From NCBI GenBank assembly GCA_963811595.1, contig CAWERW010000014.1:10331-74330 (forward strand): a stretch of 64,000 bases of DNA, given 5' to 3'. Shown in pieces: positions 33,928-42,352 of this stretch. The number at the start of each line of letters is the position of its first letter. The first letter of the stretch is position 1. The translations under genes were made by a program, and so were the position numbers. The notes under the pieces are model-generated. The model did no database searches. It was not told the DNA's origin and saw nothing but the letters and a program-made list of their open reading frames with translations. The stretch comes from DASQFQ01 sp963811595. GTDB taxonomy: Bacteria; Actinomycetota; Thermoleophilia; Solirubrobacterales; Solirubrobacteraceae.

Positions 33928-35207
33928 TGGAGGGTGAGCGCGGCCAGGCGTCGATCCTGCTCGTGGGCGGGCTCGTCGCGGTCCTGCTCGGGGCGCTCGT
34001 GCTCGCGCTCGTCGCGCGCGGGGGTGGGGCTGAGGCGCGGGCGCAGCGCGCCGCCGACCTCGGCGCGCTGGCCGGCGCGCGGGCGATGCACGACGCCTAC
34101 GCGCGGCTGTTCCGGCCCGTGTTCGCCGACCGTCCCGGCGCGGACCACGTGAGCAAGGCGGACTACCTCGTTCTCGGCCGCAGCGCGGCGGAGCGCACCG
34201 CCCGCGCCAACGGCGCGCGCAGCGTCCGCGTGACGTTCCCCGACGGCACGTCGTTCGCGCCGGTGCGGATCCGCGTGACGGTGCGCGCCGGCTTCGAGGT
34301 CCGCACCGGCGACGCGCGCCGCTCCGCGCCGATCACGGCCGCAGCCGAGGCGGAGCTCGCCCCGCCGGGCGAGCTCGCCGCCGCGGGCGGCGGCTACGCG
34401 GGCCCGCTGGCCACGCGCCAGGGCGAGCGGATGCGGCCGGACGTCGCCCGCGCCTTCGATCGCATGGAGCGCGCGGCGCGCGCCGACGGCGTCGCGCTCA
34501 TCATCGCGAGCGGCTTCCGCTCCGACGCCGAGCAGGCGGTCCTCTACGCGCGCAACCCCGACCCGCGCTGGGTCGCGCCGCCGGGCCGCTCGCTCCACCG
34601 GCTCGGCACCGAGCTCGACCTCGGCCCGCGCAGCGCCTACGGCTGGCTGGCCCGCAACGCGCCGCGCTTCCACTTCGTCCAGCGCTACTCCTGGGAGCCC
34701 TGGCACTACGGATACACGCTCAACGCGCACTCCTCGCCGCCGCCGCGAGCCGACGGGGCGCTCGGCTCCACCCTGCCGGACTTCGTCCCGCCCGCGTTCG
34801 CCCCGCCGCTCGCCCGCGCCGCGCAGCGCTGGAACGTCTCCGCGACGCTGCTGGCAGCACAGCTCTACGCGGAGTCGAACTTCAACCCGTTCGCGGTCAG
34901 CCCCGCGGGCGCGCAGGGGATCGCGCAGTTCATGCCCGGCACCGCGGCCGCGATGGGTCTCGAGAACCCGTTCGACGCCGACCGCGCGATCGACGCCCAG
35001 GCCCGCCTGATGCGGGACCTCCTCCGCCGCTTCCCGGCCGTCCCGCTCGCGCTGGCCGCCTACAACGCCGGCCCGGGCGCGGTCGCCGCCTGCGGCTGCG
35101 TGCCCGCCAACGGCGAGACGCCGGGCTACGTCGCGCGCATCCTCGGCCTCATGGCCGGCGCGGGCGCCGCCGCCGGCGGGCCGCTCGAGGTGCGGCTCGT
35201 CGGATAG
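33924..35207 (+). CDS. Pilin-like (TadG) N-terminus fused to VanY peptidase and lytic transglycosylase
   Basis: 427 residues. Residues 1-120 resemble a TadG/TadE-type protein (GERGQASILLVGGLVAVLLG; AQRAADLGALAGARAM). Residues ~150-270 are a VanY-type D,D-carboxypeptidase: SGFRSDAEQAVLYARN, SLHRLGTELDLG (the SxHxxG..xD metal motif, about 222-233), and WEPWHYG near 258. Residues ~285-400 are an SLT transglycosylase: AESNFNPFAVSPAGAQGIAQ with the catalytic Glu near 316, then FMPGTAAAMG and LALAAYNAGPGAV. Two peptidoglycan-cutting domains would be held at the membrane by the pilin-like helix. It is the last gene of the Tad-like unit. Confidence 0.85.
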   Translation: MMEGERGQASILLVGGLVAVLLGALVLALVARGGGAEARAQRAADLGALAGARAMHDAYARLFRPVFADRPGADHVSKADYLVLGRSAAERTARANGARSVRVTFPDGTSFAPVRIRVTVRAGFEVRTGDARRSAPITAAAEAELAPPGELAAAGGGYAGPLATRQGERMRPDVARAFDRMERAARADGVALIIASGFRSDAEQAVLYARNPDPRWVAPPGRSLHRLGTELDLGPRSAYGWLARNAPRFHFVQRYSWEPWHYGYTLNAHSSPPPRADGALGSTLPDFVPPAFAPPLARAAQRWNVSATLLAAQLYAESNFNPFAVSPAGAQGIAQFMPGTAAAMGLENPFDADRAIDAQARLMRDLLRRFPAVPLALAAYNAGPGAVAACGCVPANGETPGYVARILGLMAGAGAAAGGPLEVRLVG

Positions 35208-35208
35208 C

Positions 35209-35712
35209 TCAGCTCAGCACGCCGGTCTCGAACGCGCGCCGCACGAGCTCGGCCCGCTTGCGGTTCTGCGGCAGGTCGCCGATGTCGAACAGGTCGAACA
35301 GCGCGCGCATGTGCGTCTTGACCGTCTCCACGCTGAGGAACAGCTCTTCGGCGATCTCGCGGTTCGAGCGCGGCCCTGCCATCGGCGCGTCGGCGAGCGG
35401 CCCGCACAGCGAGACGAGCACCCGGCGCTGGGCATCGGAGAGCCGCGGCGGGGCCAGGTGCTGCGTCGCGGCCGTGGTCCGCAGGTCGCCCGCCTCGCCG
35501 CTGATGAACACGAGCAGCGTGCAGCCGATCTTGATCGCGTCGCCGTCGCGGAGCCGCTGCTTGCCTCGCAGCCGCCGGCCGTTGACGAACGAGCCGTTGC
35601 GGGACAGGCCCTCGTCGGCGATCGTCCACTCGCCGCCGGCCTGGGCCAGCACCGCGTGGAGTCGCGATGCCTCGCTGTCCCACGCCGAGCGGAACGTCGT
35701 TGGAAGGCGCAC
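35209..35712 (-). CDS. FHA-HTH protein, C-terminal part (frame interrupted)
   Basis: 167 residues from a GTG. It begins in the middle of an FHA domain (WDSEASRLHAVLAQAGG, LSRNGSFVNGRRLRG with the conserved S-R-L-H and N-G..V-N-G) and ends in a helix-turn-helix of LuxR/GerE-like form (RSNREIAEELFLSVETVKTH, then MRALFDLFDIGDLPQ). The missing first FHA strands are encoded just upstream in another frame, so the intact gene would run 35209-35872. FHA domains bind phosphothreonine; the divergent Ser/Thr kinase is the obvious partner. Confidence 0.78.
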   Translation of the reverse strand: MRLPTTFRSAWDSEASRLHAVLAQAGGEWTIADEGLSRNGSFVNGRRLRGKQRLRDGDAIKIGCTLLVFISGEAGDLRTTAATQHLAPPRLSDAQRRVLVSLCGPLADAPMAGPRSNREIAEELFLSVETVKTHMRALFDLFDIGDLPQNRKRAELVRRAFETGVLS

Positions 35713-35872
35713 GCCCGATGCTCACCGACCGTTGTCCGTCCAGCGCCACGATGCGCTGGCGGCCGTCGTCGTCGAGGTGGACCAGGAACGGGAGCCCGCG
35801 GCGCTCGGCGTCGATCCGCTGCGCCAGCTCGCGCGGCGAGACCGACCGCAGAGCGGGAGGCAGCACTCGCAC
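35686..35872 (-). pseudogene. N-terminal part of the FHA-HTH gene, out of frame by one base
   Basis: From a GTG at 35872 the frame reads RSVSPRELAQRIDAERRGLP and then the start of an FHA domain, SVSIGRAPSNDVPL. After this, skipping one base at 35685-35686 joins it to WDSEASRLHAVL, giving the canonical order IGR..NDV.L.WD..SRLHA. The single extra base is either a real mutation or a sequencing error. Confidence 0.7.
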
Positions 35873-35947
35873 GACGCAACCCTAACCCGGATTTCCGGGC
35901 CTTGCGACCGGGCCCGGAAAGAACGTAGGCTCGATCCGGAGGGCCCA

Positions 35948-38368
35948 TTGAACGGTCAACGGGTCGGCAGCTACGAGATCGTCCGCATGCTCGCCCGCGG
36001 CGGGATGGCTGTGGTCTACCTCGTGCGCCAGCCGGCCCTCGACCGCGAGGTCGTGCTCAAGCGGCTCGACCTCGAGCGCGACGACCCCACGCTCGCCCAG
36101 CGCTTCGTCCGCGAGGCGCGCCTGGCGGCGGCGCTCGACCACCCGAACGTCGTCACGCTGTTCGACTTCTTCGAGCACGACGGTGTGCCCTACATCGCGA
36201 TGGAGTACGTCGCGGGCGGGTCGCTGCGCTCGCTCGTCGGCACGCTCGACCTGCCGCAGGTGCTCGGGGTGCTGGAAGGCACGCTCGCAGGGCTGGGCCA
36301 CGCCGAGCGCCACGGGATCGCGCACCGCGATCTCAAGCCGGAGAACATCCTCATCACCCGCCGCGGCAACGTGAAGATCGCCGACTTCGGCATCGCCCGT
36401 GCCTACAACGCGCTCAGCCAGCGCCTGACGATCACCGGCAAGGCGATGGGCACGCCCGTGTACATGGCGCCCGAGCAGGCGCTCGACAAGCCGATCGGCC
36501 CGCCGACCGACCTGTACGCGCTCGGCGTCATCGTCTACGAGCTGCTCGCCGGTCGACCGCCGTTCGAGGCCGACCTGCCGATGGGCGTGCTCTACCGCCA
36601 CGTCCACGAGCCGCCGCCGCCGCTGCCGCAGTCGATCCATCCCGCGATGCGCGAATGGGTCGGATGGCTGCTCGCGAAGGCGCCCGCCGACCGGCCGCAG
36701 TCGGCGGGGGAGGCGTGGCAGGCGCTCGAGGAGATCGCGGTCGCGGAGCTCGGCCCGTACTGGCGCCGGGCGGCCACGATCACGATCCCGACCGGCGACC
36801 AGCCGCGACCACCCCACGACGACACCGCGCTCACCAGCACGGACGAGACGAGCGAGCGCACCGCGGACACGCAGGGCCTGCCCGAGCCGACGCCGGTGGC
36901 CCCGCAGCCGCAGCGGCGCTCGCGGCGGCGCTTCGCGCTCGCCGCCGGGATGCTCGGCGCCGCGGGCGTGGCGGCGACGCTCGCCGTCACGCTCCCCGAC
37001 GACCCCGCCGCCCGCAAGCCGCCGCCGCAGCCCGCGCGCGCGGCCACGCCCTACGACTTCGACGGCGATCGGCGACAGGAGCTCGTGATGGCGATGCTCC
37101 GCGCCGCGCCGCAAGGGTCGCCGGTCCTGAGCGGCGTCGTGCTCATCCGCCGCGGCCGCGGCTGGAGGGTCATCACGGAGTCCGACGCGCGCGTGCCGGG
37201 GCGCCCGCGCAGCGACGACGCGTTCGGCTCGGGGTTGGCGAGCGGCGACTTCGACCGCAACGGCTCGGCCGACCTCGCGATCGGGACGCCCGGGCGGAGC
37301 CGCGTGTCCGTGCTGTTCGGCGGCGGCGCGCGCGGGATCACGGGCGGGCGCGACCTCCAGTTCGCCGGCGCGGCTCAGGACGTGCCGGCCGAGTACGGAT
37401 ACCTCCTGCTCGCCCGCGACGTCAACGGCGACCGCCACGACGACCTGATCGTCGGGGCGCCGGGTCGCGGGCCGGGGCGTGGCGCCGTCCAGATCCTGTT
37501 CGGCGGCGCCGACGGGCTGCGCACGTCGCGCTCGCGCATCATCTCGCCGCCCGCGGAGGCGGCCGACGGCTTCGGCACACGCATGCGGACCGGCGACATC
37601 GACGGCGACCGCCGCGTCGACCTCGTCGAAGGCGCGCCGGCGGACACCGCCGGCGGCGGCCACCTCTCCTACTGCCGCGGCGAGCGCAGCGGCCCGAGCC
37701 GCTGCAGCGCGCTCGAGGGCGCCCGCGGCACCTCGGCCCTCGCGGTCGCGGACGTCAACCGCGACGGCTACGCCGACATCGTGCAGGGCGACTCCGACCA
37801 CGCCCAGAACGTGACCGGGCTGAAGCTCAGCGGCGGCGAGGTCAGGCTGTGGCTCGGGAGCCGGCGCGGTCCCCGGCGCGCGCCGATCACGATCTCGCAG
37901 GACACCCCCGCGGTCCCCGGGACGGACGAGCCGGGCGACGAGTTCGGCGCCGTGGTCGAGGCCGGCGACCTCGATTCGGACGGCTTCGCGGACATGATCA
38001 TCGGCGCCACGCGCGAGAACTCCGGGGCCGGGAAGGTCACCGTGGTGCGCGGGCATCGCCGGGGCTACGCGACGACCGGCAACAGCTCCTTCGATCAGGA
38101 CTCGCCGTTTGTGCCGGGCAACGCGGAGCCGGAGGGGGAGTTCGGGTCGACGCTGTCCGTGCTCCACCTGTCGGCCGACCGCCGGCTCGACCTCGCGGTC
38201 GCGGCGCGGGGCAGGCGGAGCACCGTCGAGCGCGTGATGGTGATCGAGGGCGGGACCGGGGTGTTCGCGCCGGACGAGACCAGCACGTCGACCCTCGGCG
38301 ACCCCAGCGCGCGGGTGCGCACGACACGGGGCGACCGGATCCGGCTGGCGAAGCTCGCCGGCGGCTGA
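35948..38368 (+). CDS. Ser/Thr protein kinase with extracytoplasmic FG-GAP propeller
   Basis: 806 residues from a TTG preceded by GGAGG at good spacing. The kinase domain (about 1-275) has ARGGMAVVYLV, the catalytic loop HRDLKPENIL (near 125-134), DFGIARAYN and GTPVYMAPEQALD, as in PknB-type enzymes. A polar linker leads to one transmembrane helix (about 327-350). The outer part (365-790) has FG-GAP/integrin-like repeats with Ca-binding loops: DFDRNGSADLAIG, DVNGDRHDDLIVG, DIDGDRRVDLVEG, DVNRDGYADIVQG, DLDSDGFADMIIG. Such a propeller could sense a ligand. The divergent FHA-HTH gene is a probable effector. Confidence 0.92.
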   Translation: MNGQRVGSYEIVRMLARGGMAVVYLVRQPALDREVVLKRLDLERDDPTLAQRFVREARLAAALDHPNVVTLFDFFEHDGVPYIAMEYVAGGSLRSLVGTLDLPQVLGVLEGTLAGLGHAERHGIAHRDLKPENILITRRGNVKIADFGIARAYNALSQRLTITGKAMGTPVYMAPEQALDKPIGPPTDLYALGVIVYELLAGRPPFEADLPMGVLYRHVHEPPPPLPQSIHPAMREWVGWLLAKAPADRPQSAGEAWQALEEIAVAELGPYWRRAATITIPTGDQPRPPHDDTALTSTDETSERTADTQGLPEPTPVAPQPQRRSRRRFALAAGMLGAAGVAATLAVTLPDDPAARKPPPQPARAATPYDFDGDRRQELVMAMLRAAPQGSPVLSGVVLIRRGRGWRVITESDARVPGRPRSDDAFGSGLASGDFDRNGSADLAIGTPGRSRVSVLFGGGARGITGGRDLQFAGAAQDVPAEYGYLLLARDVNGDRHDDLIVGAPGRGPGRGAVQILFGGADGLRTSRSRIISPPAEAADGFGTRMRTGDIDGDRRVDLVEGAPADTAGGGHLSYCRGERSGPSRCSALEGARGTSALAVADVNRDGYADIVQGDSDHAQNVTGLKLSGGEVRLWLGSRRGPRRAPITISQDTPAVPGTDEPGDEFGAVVEAGDLDSDGFADMIIGATRENSGAGKVTVVRGHRRGYATTGNSSFDQDSPFVPGNAEPEGEFGSTLSVLHLSADRRLDLAVAARGRRSTVERVMVIEGGTGVFAPDETSTSTLGDPSARVRTTRGDRIRLAKLAGG

Positions 38369-38484
38369 CGCCGGAGGGACGCGGTTAACACCGTTGGTGC
38401 CTGGCGCGGCACCGGCGCGGCGGCGGACACTGGCGCCGTCCTCCCGCGGGCGCCGTCCGGCGCCCCCACCAAAGGAGCCCCGTC

Positions 38485-39744
38485 GTGCCGGACGCTGCCG
38501 CCCGGCCGCACCGGGCGCCGCCGACGACGTGGGAAATGTGCCGCCACCGCCTGGTCACGCCGGTCGCGCGCGCGGTCCTGCGGCGGTGTCGGCGCTCGCC
38601 CACGCGCGCCGCCCCGAAGGTGACGATCCTGCTCGTCCACGCCTGGGGCATGGGCGGCACGATCCGCACGATGCTCAACGTCGCCGGGTGGCTCGCTCAG
38701 CGGCACGAGGTCGAGGTCATCAGCGTGTGGCGGACGCGCGAGCAGCCGTTCTTCGCGTTCCCGCCGGGTGTCGTCGTCACGGTGGCCGACGATCGCCGGC
38801 GGGGAGCCGGCGGGCGCGTGGCCCGGGTGCTGCGGCGCGTGCCCGGAGCGCTGCTCTTCCCCGGTGATCGCACGGCCCGGCGGATGACGCTCTGGACCGA
38901 CCTGCAGCTCCTGCGCCGGCTCCGTGGCGCGCGCTCTGACGTGATCATCGGCACGCGGCCGGCGCTCAACCTGCTCGTGGCGCAGGTCGGCGGCGCGGCC
39001 GCCGTGGTGGCGACCGAGCACGCTCCCTTCGACGCCTACGGCGCGCTGTTGCGACGCGAGATCGGGCGTCGCTACGCCGGACTCGACGCGGTCGTGGTCC
39101 TGGGCGAGGCCGAGCGCGCGCCGTTCGAGGCGTTGGTTCGCGGCTCTGTGCACGCGATCCCGAACGCCTTGCCCCTGCCGTGCGGTCGCACGGCGCGCCT
39201 GGGCGGGCCGGTGGTCGTGGCGGCCGGCCGGCTGGTGCCGGCGAAGCGGTACGACCGGCTCATCCGCGCGTTCGCCATCGTGGCCGCGTCGCATCCGGAC
39301 TGGCGGCTGCGGATCTGCGGCCGCGGGCCGGAGCGGAAGGCTCTGCAGGCGCTCGTCACCGAGCTGGAGCTCGACGAGCGCGCGCTCCTGGTGGGACCGG
39401 TGCGCGACATCGAGGCCGAGCTCGAGGCGGCCTCGATCTTCGCGCTCAGCTCGCACGTGGAGGGGCTGCCGCTGGCGCTGCTCGAGGCGATGGCGAAGGG
39501 GCTCGCGGTCGTGAGCTTCGACGGCGCCGCCGGCCCTCGCGAGGTGATCGAGCACGGCGTCGACGGGCTGCTCGTCCCGGCCGCGGACGAGGCGGCGCTG
39601 GCGCACGCGATCTGCAGCCTGATCGAGTCCGAGGCGTTGCGGGCGCGGCTCGGCGCGGCGGCGATCGACAAGGCGCGGACGTACGGCATCGCCGCGGTCG
39701 GCCCGCGCTGGGATGCGCTCGTGTCGCGCCTGACCGTGGGGTGA
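38485..39744 (+). CDS. Glycosyltransferase family 4 protein
   Basis: 419 residues from GTG, with AAGGAG eight bases upstream. Two Rossmann-like halves of the GT-B fold: KVTILLVHAWGMGGTIRTML in the donor-entry loop, VVVAAGRLVPAKRYDRLIRA in the middle, and the C-terminal HVEGLPLALLEAMAKGLAVV plus GPREVIEHGVDGLLV (EX7E-like). It probably adds a sugar from a nucleotide donor to a polysaccharide or glycolipid. The acyltransferase follows after 56 bases, consistent with a surface glycan function. The 116 bases before it hold GC-rich inverted repeats but no clear site. Confidence 0.88.
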   Translation: MPDAAARPHRAPPTTWEMCRHRLVTPVARAVLRRCRRSPTRAAPKVTILLVHAWGMGGTIRTMLNVAGWLAQRHEVEVISVWRTREQPFFAFPPGVVVTVADDRRRGAGGRVARVLRRVPGALLFPGDRTARRMTLWTDLQLLRRLRGARSDVIIGTRPALNLLVAQVGGAAAVVATEHAPFDAYGALLRREIGRRYAGLDAVVVLGEAERAPFEALVRGSVHAIPNALPLPCGRTARLGGPVVVAAGRLVPAKRYDRLIRAFAIVAASHPDWRLRICGRGPERKALQALVTELELDERALLVGPVRDIEAELEAASIFALSSHVEGLPLALLEAMAKGLAVVSFDGAAGPREVIEHGVDGLLVPAADEAALAHAICSLIESEALRARLGAAAIDKARTYGIAAVGPRWDALVSRLTVG

Positions 39745-39800
39745 AGCACTTCCCTCCGAGGGGTGATGACCGGGGGCGGCCGCAGGAAGAGCCTCGGGGC

Positions 39801-41777
39801 ATGCGATTCAGAACCGATGTGGAGGGACTGCGAGCCGTAGCGATCTCGATCGTCGTGCTCGCTCACGCGGACCTCGGGTTCGCGACCGGCGGCTACGTGG
39901 GGGTCGACGTGTTCTTCGTGATCTCCGGCTTCCTGATCACCCAGGCGCTGGTCCGCGAGCTCGAGCGCACGGGCCGCGTGTGCGTCGCACGCTTCTACGC
40001 ACGCCGCATCAAGCGGCTCATGCCCCAGGTGCTCGCGGTGATCGCCGCGGTCGTCGTCGGCTCGTCGCTGCTGCTGCCGCCGGTGCGCGCCGAGGCCGTC
40101 GCGGCCGACGTCGTGGCCGCCGGCGCGTACGCGATGAACTGGCATCTCTCGGCCGAGGCGGCGGACTACTTCGCGTCCGGCGCGGACCGGCCGCTCGACC
40201 ACCTCTGGTCGCTGGCCGTCGAGGAGCAGTTCTACCTCGTGTGGCCGTGGCTGATCGTCGCGCTGTCCTTCGTGCGGCGCTCGCGGCGCGTGCTGCTGCT
40301 CGCGCTCGGCGCCGTCGCCGCGGCGTCGTTCGCCTACGCGGTCGCACGGTCGCGGGTGGCGCCCGAGGCCGCGTACTACTCGGCGTTCGCGCGTGCCTGG
40401 GAGCTGGCGCTCGGGGCGCTCCTGGCGGTCGGGCTCGCCGACCGGCAGACAGGCTCTCGCGTGGCGGCGACGTGCGGTTGGGCGGGGCTGGCGGCGCTCG
40501 CGGCGGCGACGGTCGCCTTCGGCGAGGCGACGCCGATCCCGGGCGCCGCCGCGCTGCTGCCGACGCTCGGAGCGGTCGCGCTCATCGCGGCGGGGACGTG
40601 CGACCGGGCCGCGCTGCCGACCCGATGCCTCATGCTGCGTCCGGTGCGCTGGATCGGCCGCGTCTCGTATGCCTGGTACGTCTGGCACTGGCCGCTGCTC
40701 GTGTTCGCGGGGCCGCTGTCGCCGTGGGCGCGCGCTGCGGTCGCGTTCGCGTCGCTCGCTCCCGCGTGGGCGACGTTCCGCTGGATCGAGGAGCCGCTGC
40801 GGCGCTCGACGCTGCACCTGCGGCGGCCGCGCGCCACGCTCGCCGCGGGCCTCGCCGCGCCGGCGCTGGCGATCGGGGTCGGCGTCGCGCTGTCCGGGAG
40901 CATCTCCTCGCCGCCCGCGCTCGCGGCCGGCGAGGCGGTCGGCGCGCCCCAGCTCCGGACCGGCACGGTCCAGCGCGCCGCGACGGCGCTGCGACCGCGC
41001 CCGTCAGACGCCGGCGACGACCGCGGCAAGGTGTTCTACGACGGCTGTCTCGTCGACAAGCCCGTCACGAAGTCGCCGTCGTGCGTCTACGGAGACCGCG
41101 GGTCGGGGACGACGGTCGTCCTCTTCGGCGACTCGCATGCGATGCAGTACTTCCCGGCGCTCGAGCGCATCGCGATCAAGCGCCGGTGGCGGCTCGTGGT
41201 CCTCACCAAGGGCGGCTGCCCGCCCGCCCACGTGCAGGTCCTGTATCCGCTCACGACGCGCACGAGCCCGGCGTGCGACGCCTGGCGCGAGAACGCGCTG
41301 CGGCGCATCGAGCAGGCCGAGCGCCCCGCGCTCGTGATCGTGGGCTCGTCCGTCCGCTACACCGTCGCGGAGCGCGGGCGGCGGCTGGCGCGGGACGCGA
41401 GCACACGCGCGCTGGCCGCGGGGTACGTGCCGACGCTCGAGCGCCTGCGCGCGGCGGCGCGGCGGGTGACGGTGCTGGTCGATCCACCGCGGCCGCCTCA
41501 GAACATCCCGGAGTGCGTGTCGGGATCGATGCGGAAGCTGCGGCGCTGCGCGTTCGCGCGCGGCCCGGCGGTCGAGCGCGCATTCGCGGTCCGCGACGCG
41601 GTCCGGCGTGTCAAGGGCATCGGCGAGCTCGACACGACGAGCCAGTTCTGCCTCGCCCGGACGTGCCCCGCGGTGGTGGGCGACGTGCTCGTGTATCGCA
41701 ACAGCGGCCACATCACCGCGAGCTACATCAAGACGATGACGCCCTGGCTGGAACGGCGGGTGCGGCTCGGTCAGTAG
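39801..41777 (+). CDS. OafA/YrhL-type acyltransferase 3 with C-terminal SGNH domain
   Basis: 658 residues from ATG. The N-terminal ~370 residues form an acyltransferase-3 membrane domain (FRTDVEGLRAVAISIVVLAH with the catalytic His region, GVDVFFVISGFLITQAL, LWSLAVEEQFYLVWPW). A final helix near 355-370 leads to an SGNH hydrolase-like domain with VLFGDSHAMQYFPALE (block I, about 444-458) and NSGHITASYI (catalytic His block). These proteins O-acetylate surface polysaccharides. No frameshift or lost motif is visible. Confidence 0.92.
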   Translation: MRFRTDVEGLRAVAISIVVLAHADLGFATGGYVGVDVFFVISGFLITQALVRELERTGRVCVARFYARRIKRLMPQVLAVIAAVVVGSSLLLPPVRAEAVAADVVAAGAYAMNWHLSAEAADYFASGADRPLDHLWSLAVEEQFYLVWPWLIVALSFVRRSRRVLLLALGAVAAASFAYAVARSRVAPEAAYYSAFARAWELALGALLAVGLADRQTGSRVAATCGWAGLAALAAATVAFGEATPIPGAAALLPTLGAVALIAAGTCDRAALPTRCLMLRPVRWIGRVSYAWYVWHWPLLVFAGPLSPWARAAVAFASLAPAWATFRWIEEPLRRSTLHLRRPRATLAAGLAAPALAIGVGVALSGSISSPPALAAGEAVGAPQLRTGTVQRAATALRPRPSDAGDDRGKVFYDGCLVDKPVTKSPSCVYGDRGSGTTVVLFGDSHAMQYFPALERIAIKRRWRLVVLTKGGCPPAHVQVLYPLTTRTSPACDAWRENALRRIEQAERPALVIVGSSVRYTVAERGRRLARDASTRALAAGYVPTLERLRAAARRVTVLVDPPRPPQNIPECVSGSMRKLRRCAFARGPAVERAFAVRDAVRRVKGIGELDTTSQFCLARTCPAVVGDVLVYRNSGHITASYIKTMTPWLERRVRLGQ

Positions 41778-41914
41778 GCGCCGGGCCCGGACTTCTCGGG
41801 CGTCTTCGTCGCCTCGGGGCCGCCGCTCTTGTCCGACGCCCCGCTGTCGCTGTCGCCGCAGCCGCCGGCGAGCAGCGCGACGAGGACGAGGAGCAGCGTG
41901 AGGCGGGCGCGCAT
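41771..41914 (-). CDS. Very small lipoprotein (47 residues)
   Basis: A 48-codon frame from ATG to TGA. MRARLTLLLVLVALLAGG is followed by Cys19, a textbook lipobox (LAGGC), and then a short acidic/Ser/Lys tail (GDSDSGASDKSGGPEATKTP). It overlaps the end of the convergent acyltransferase gene by seven bases. Lipidated stubs of this size are common in actinobacteria; function unknown. Confidence 0.7.
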   Translation of the reverse strand: MRARLTLLLVLVALLAGGCGDSDSGASDKSGGPEATKTPEKSGPGAY

Positions 41915-41995
41915 GTCGGGGCGTACGCAGCAGGGGCGCCTGCGGTTGAACGTAGATCCCGCTCGCGAACGGGACGAGTTCCTGCCCGCGCGGGA

Positions 41996-42352
41996 CTACG
42001 CGCCGGCCTGCTGACCGAGCGCCGCGTCGAGCGTCGGGTGCGTCGACGCCGCGCCGGTGACGGCCGTCAGCTGCAGCACGCGCGCGATCGGGGCGCCGTC
42101 GGCGACGACCAGGCGCAGCTCCTGCTGGTGCCGTCGCAGGTCCGCGGCGAGCTCGAACAGCAGCGCGATCCCCGCGCTGTCGAGGTACGTGGTAGCGGTG
42201 AGGTCGAGGACCAGCGCCTCGGCGTCGTTCGTGACCAGCGCGCGCAGCCGCTCCTCGACCCAGGACACGTTCGAGGCGTCGATCTCGCCGTCGATCCTGG
42301 CGATCGCGACGTCGCCGCGGCGCGATTCGACGATGTTGGCGAGCACGGTCAT
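41996..42352 (-). CDS. STAS-domain anti-sigma factor antagonist
   Basis: 118 residues from ATG. GDVAIARIDGEIDASNVSWV and LVLDLTATTYLDSAGIALLF form the STAS fold, with the phosphoacceptor Ser in LDSAG. The ATG overlaps the stop of the SpoIIE-type phosphatase gene (ATGA), so the phosphatase and its likely substrate are made together. This is the partner-switching arrangement known from general stress control. Confidence 0.9.
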   Translation of the reverse strand: MTVLANIVESRRGDVAIARIDGEIDASNVSWVEERLRALVTNDAEALVLDLTATTYLDSAGIALLFELAADLRRHQQELRLVVADGAPIARVLQLTAVTGAASTHPTLDAALGQQAGA

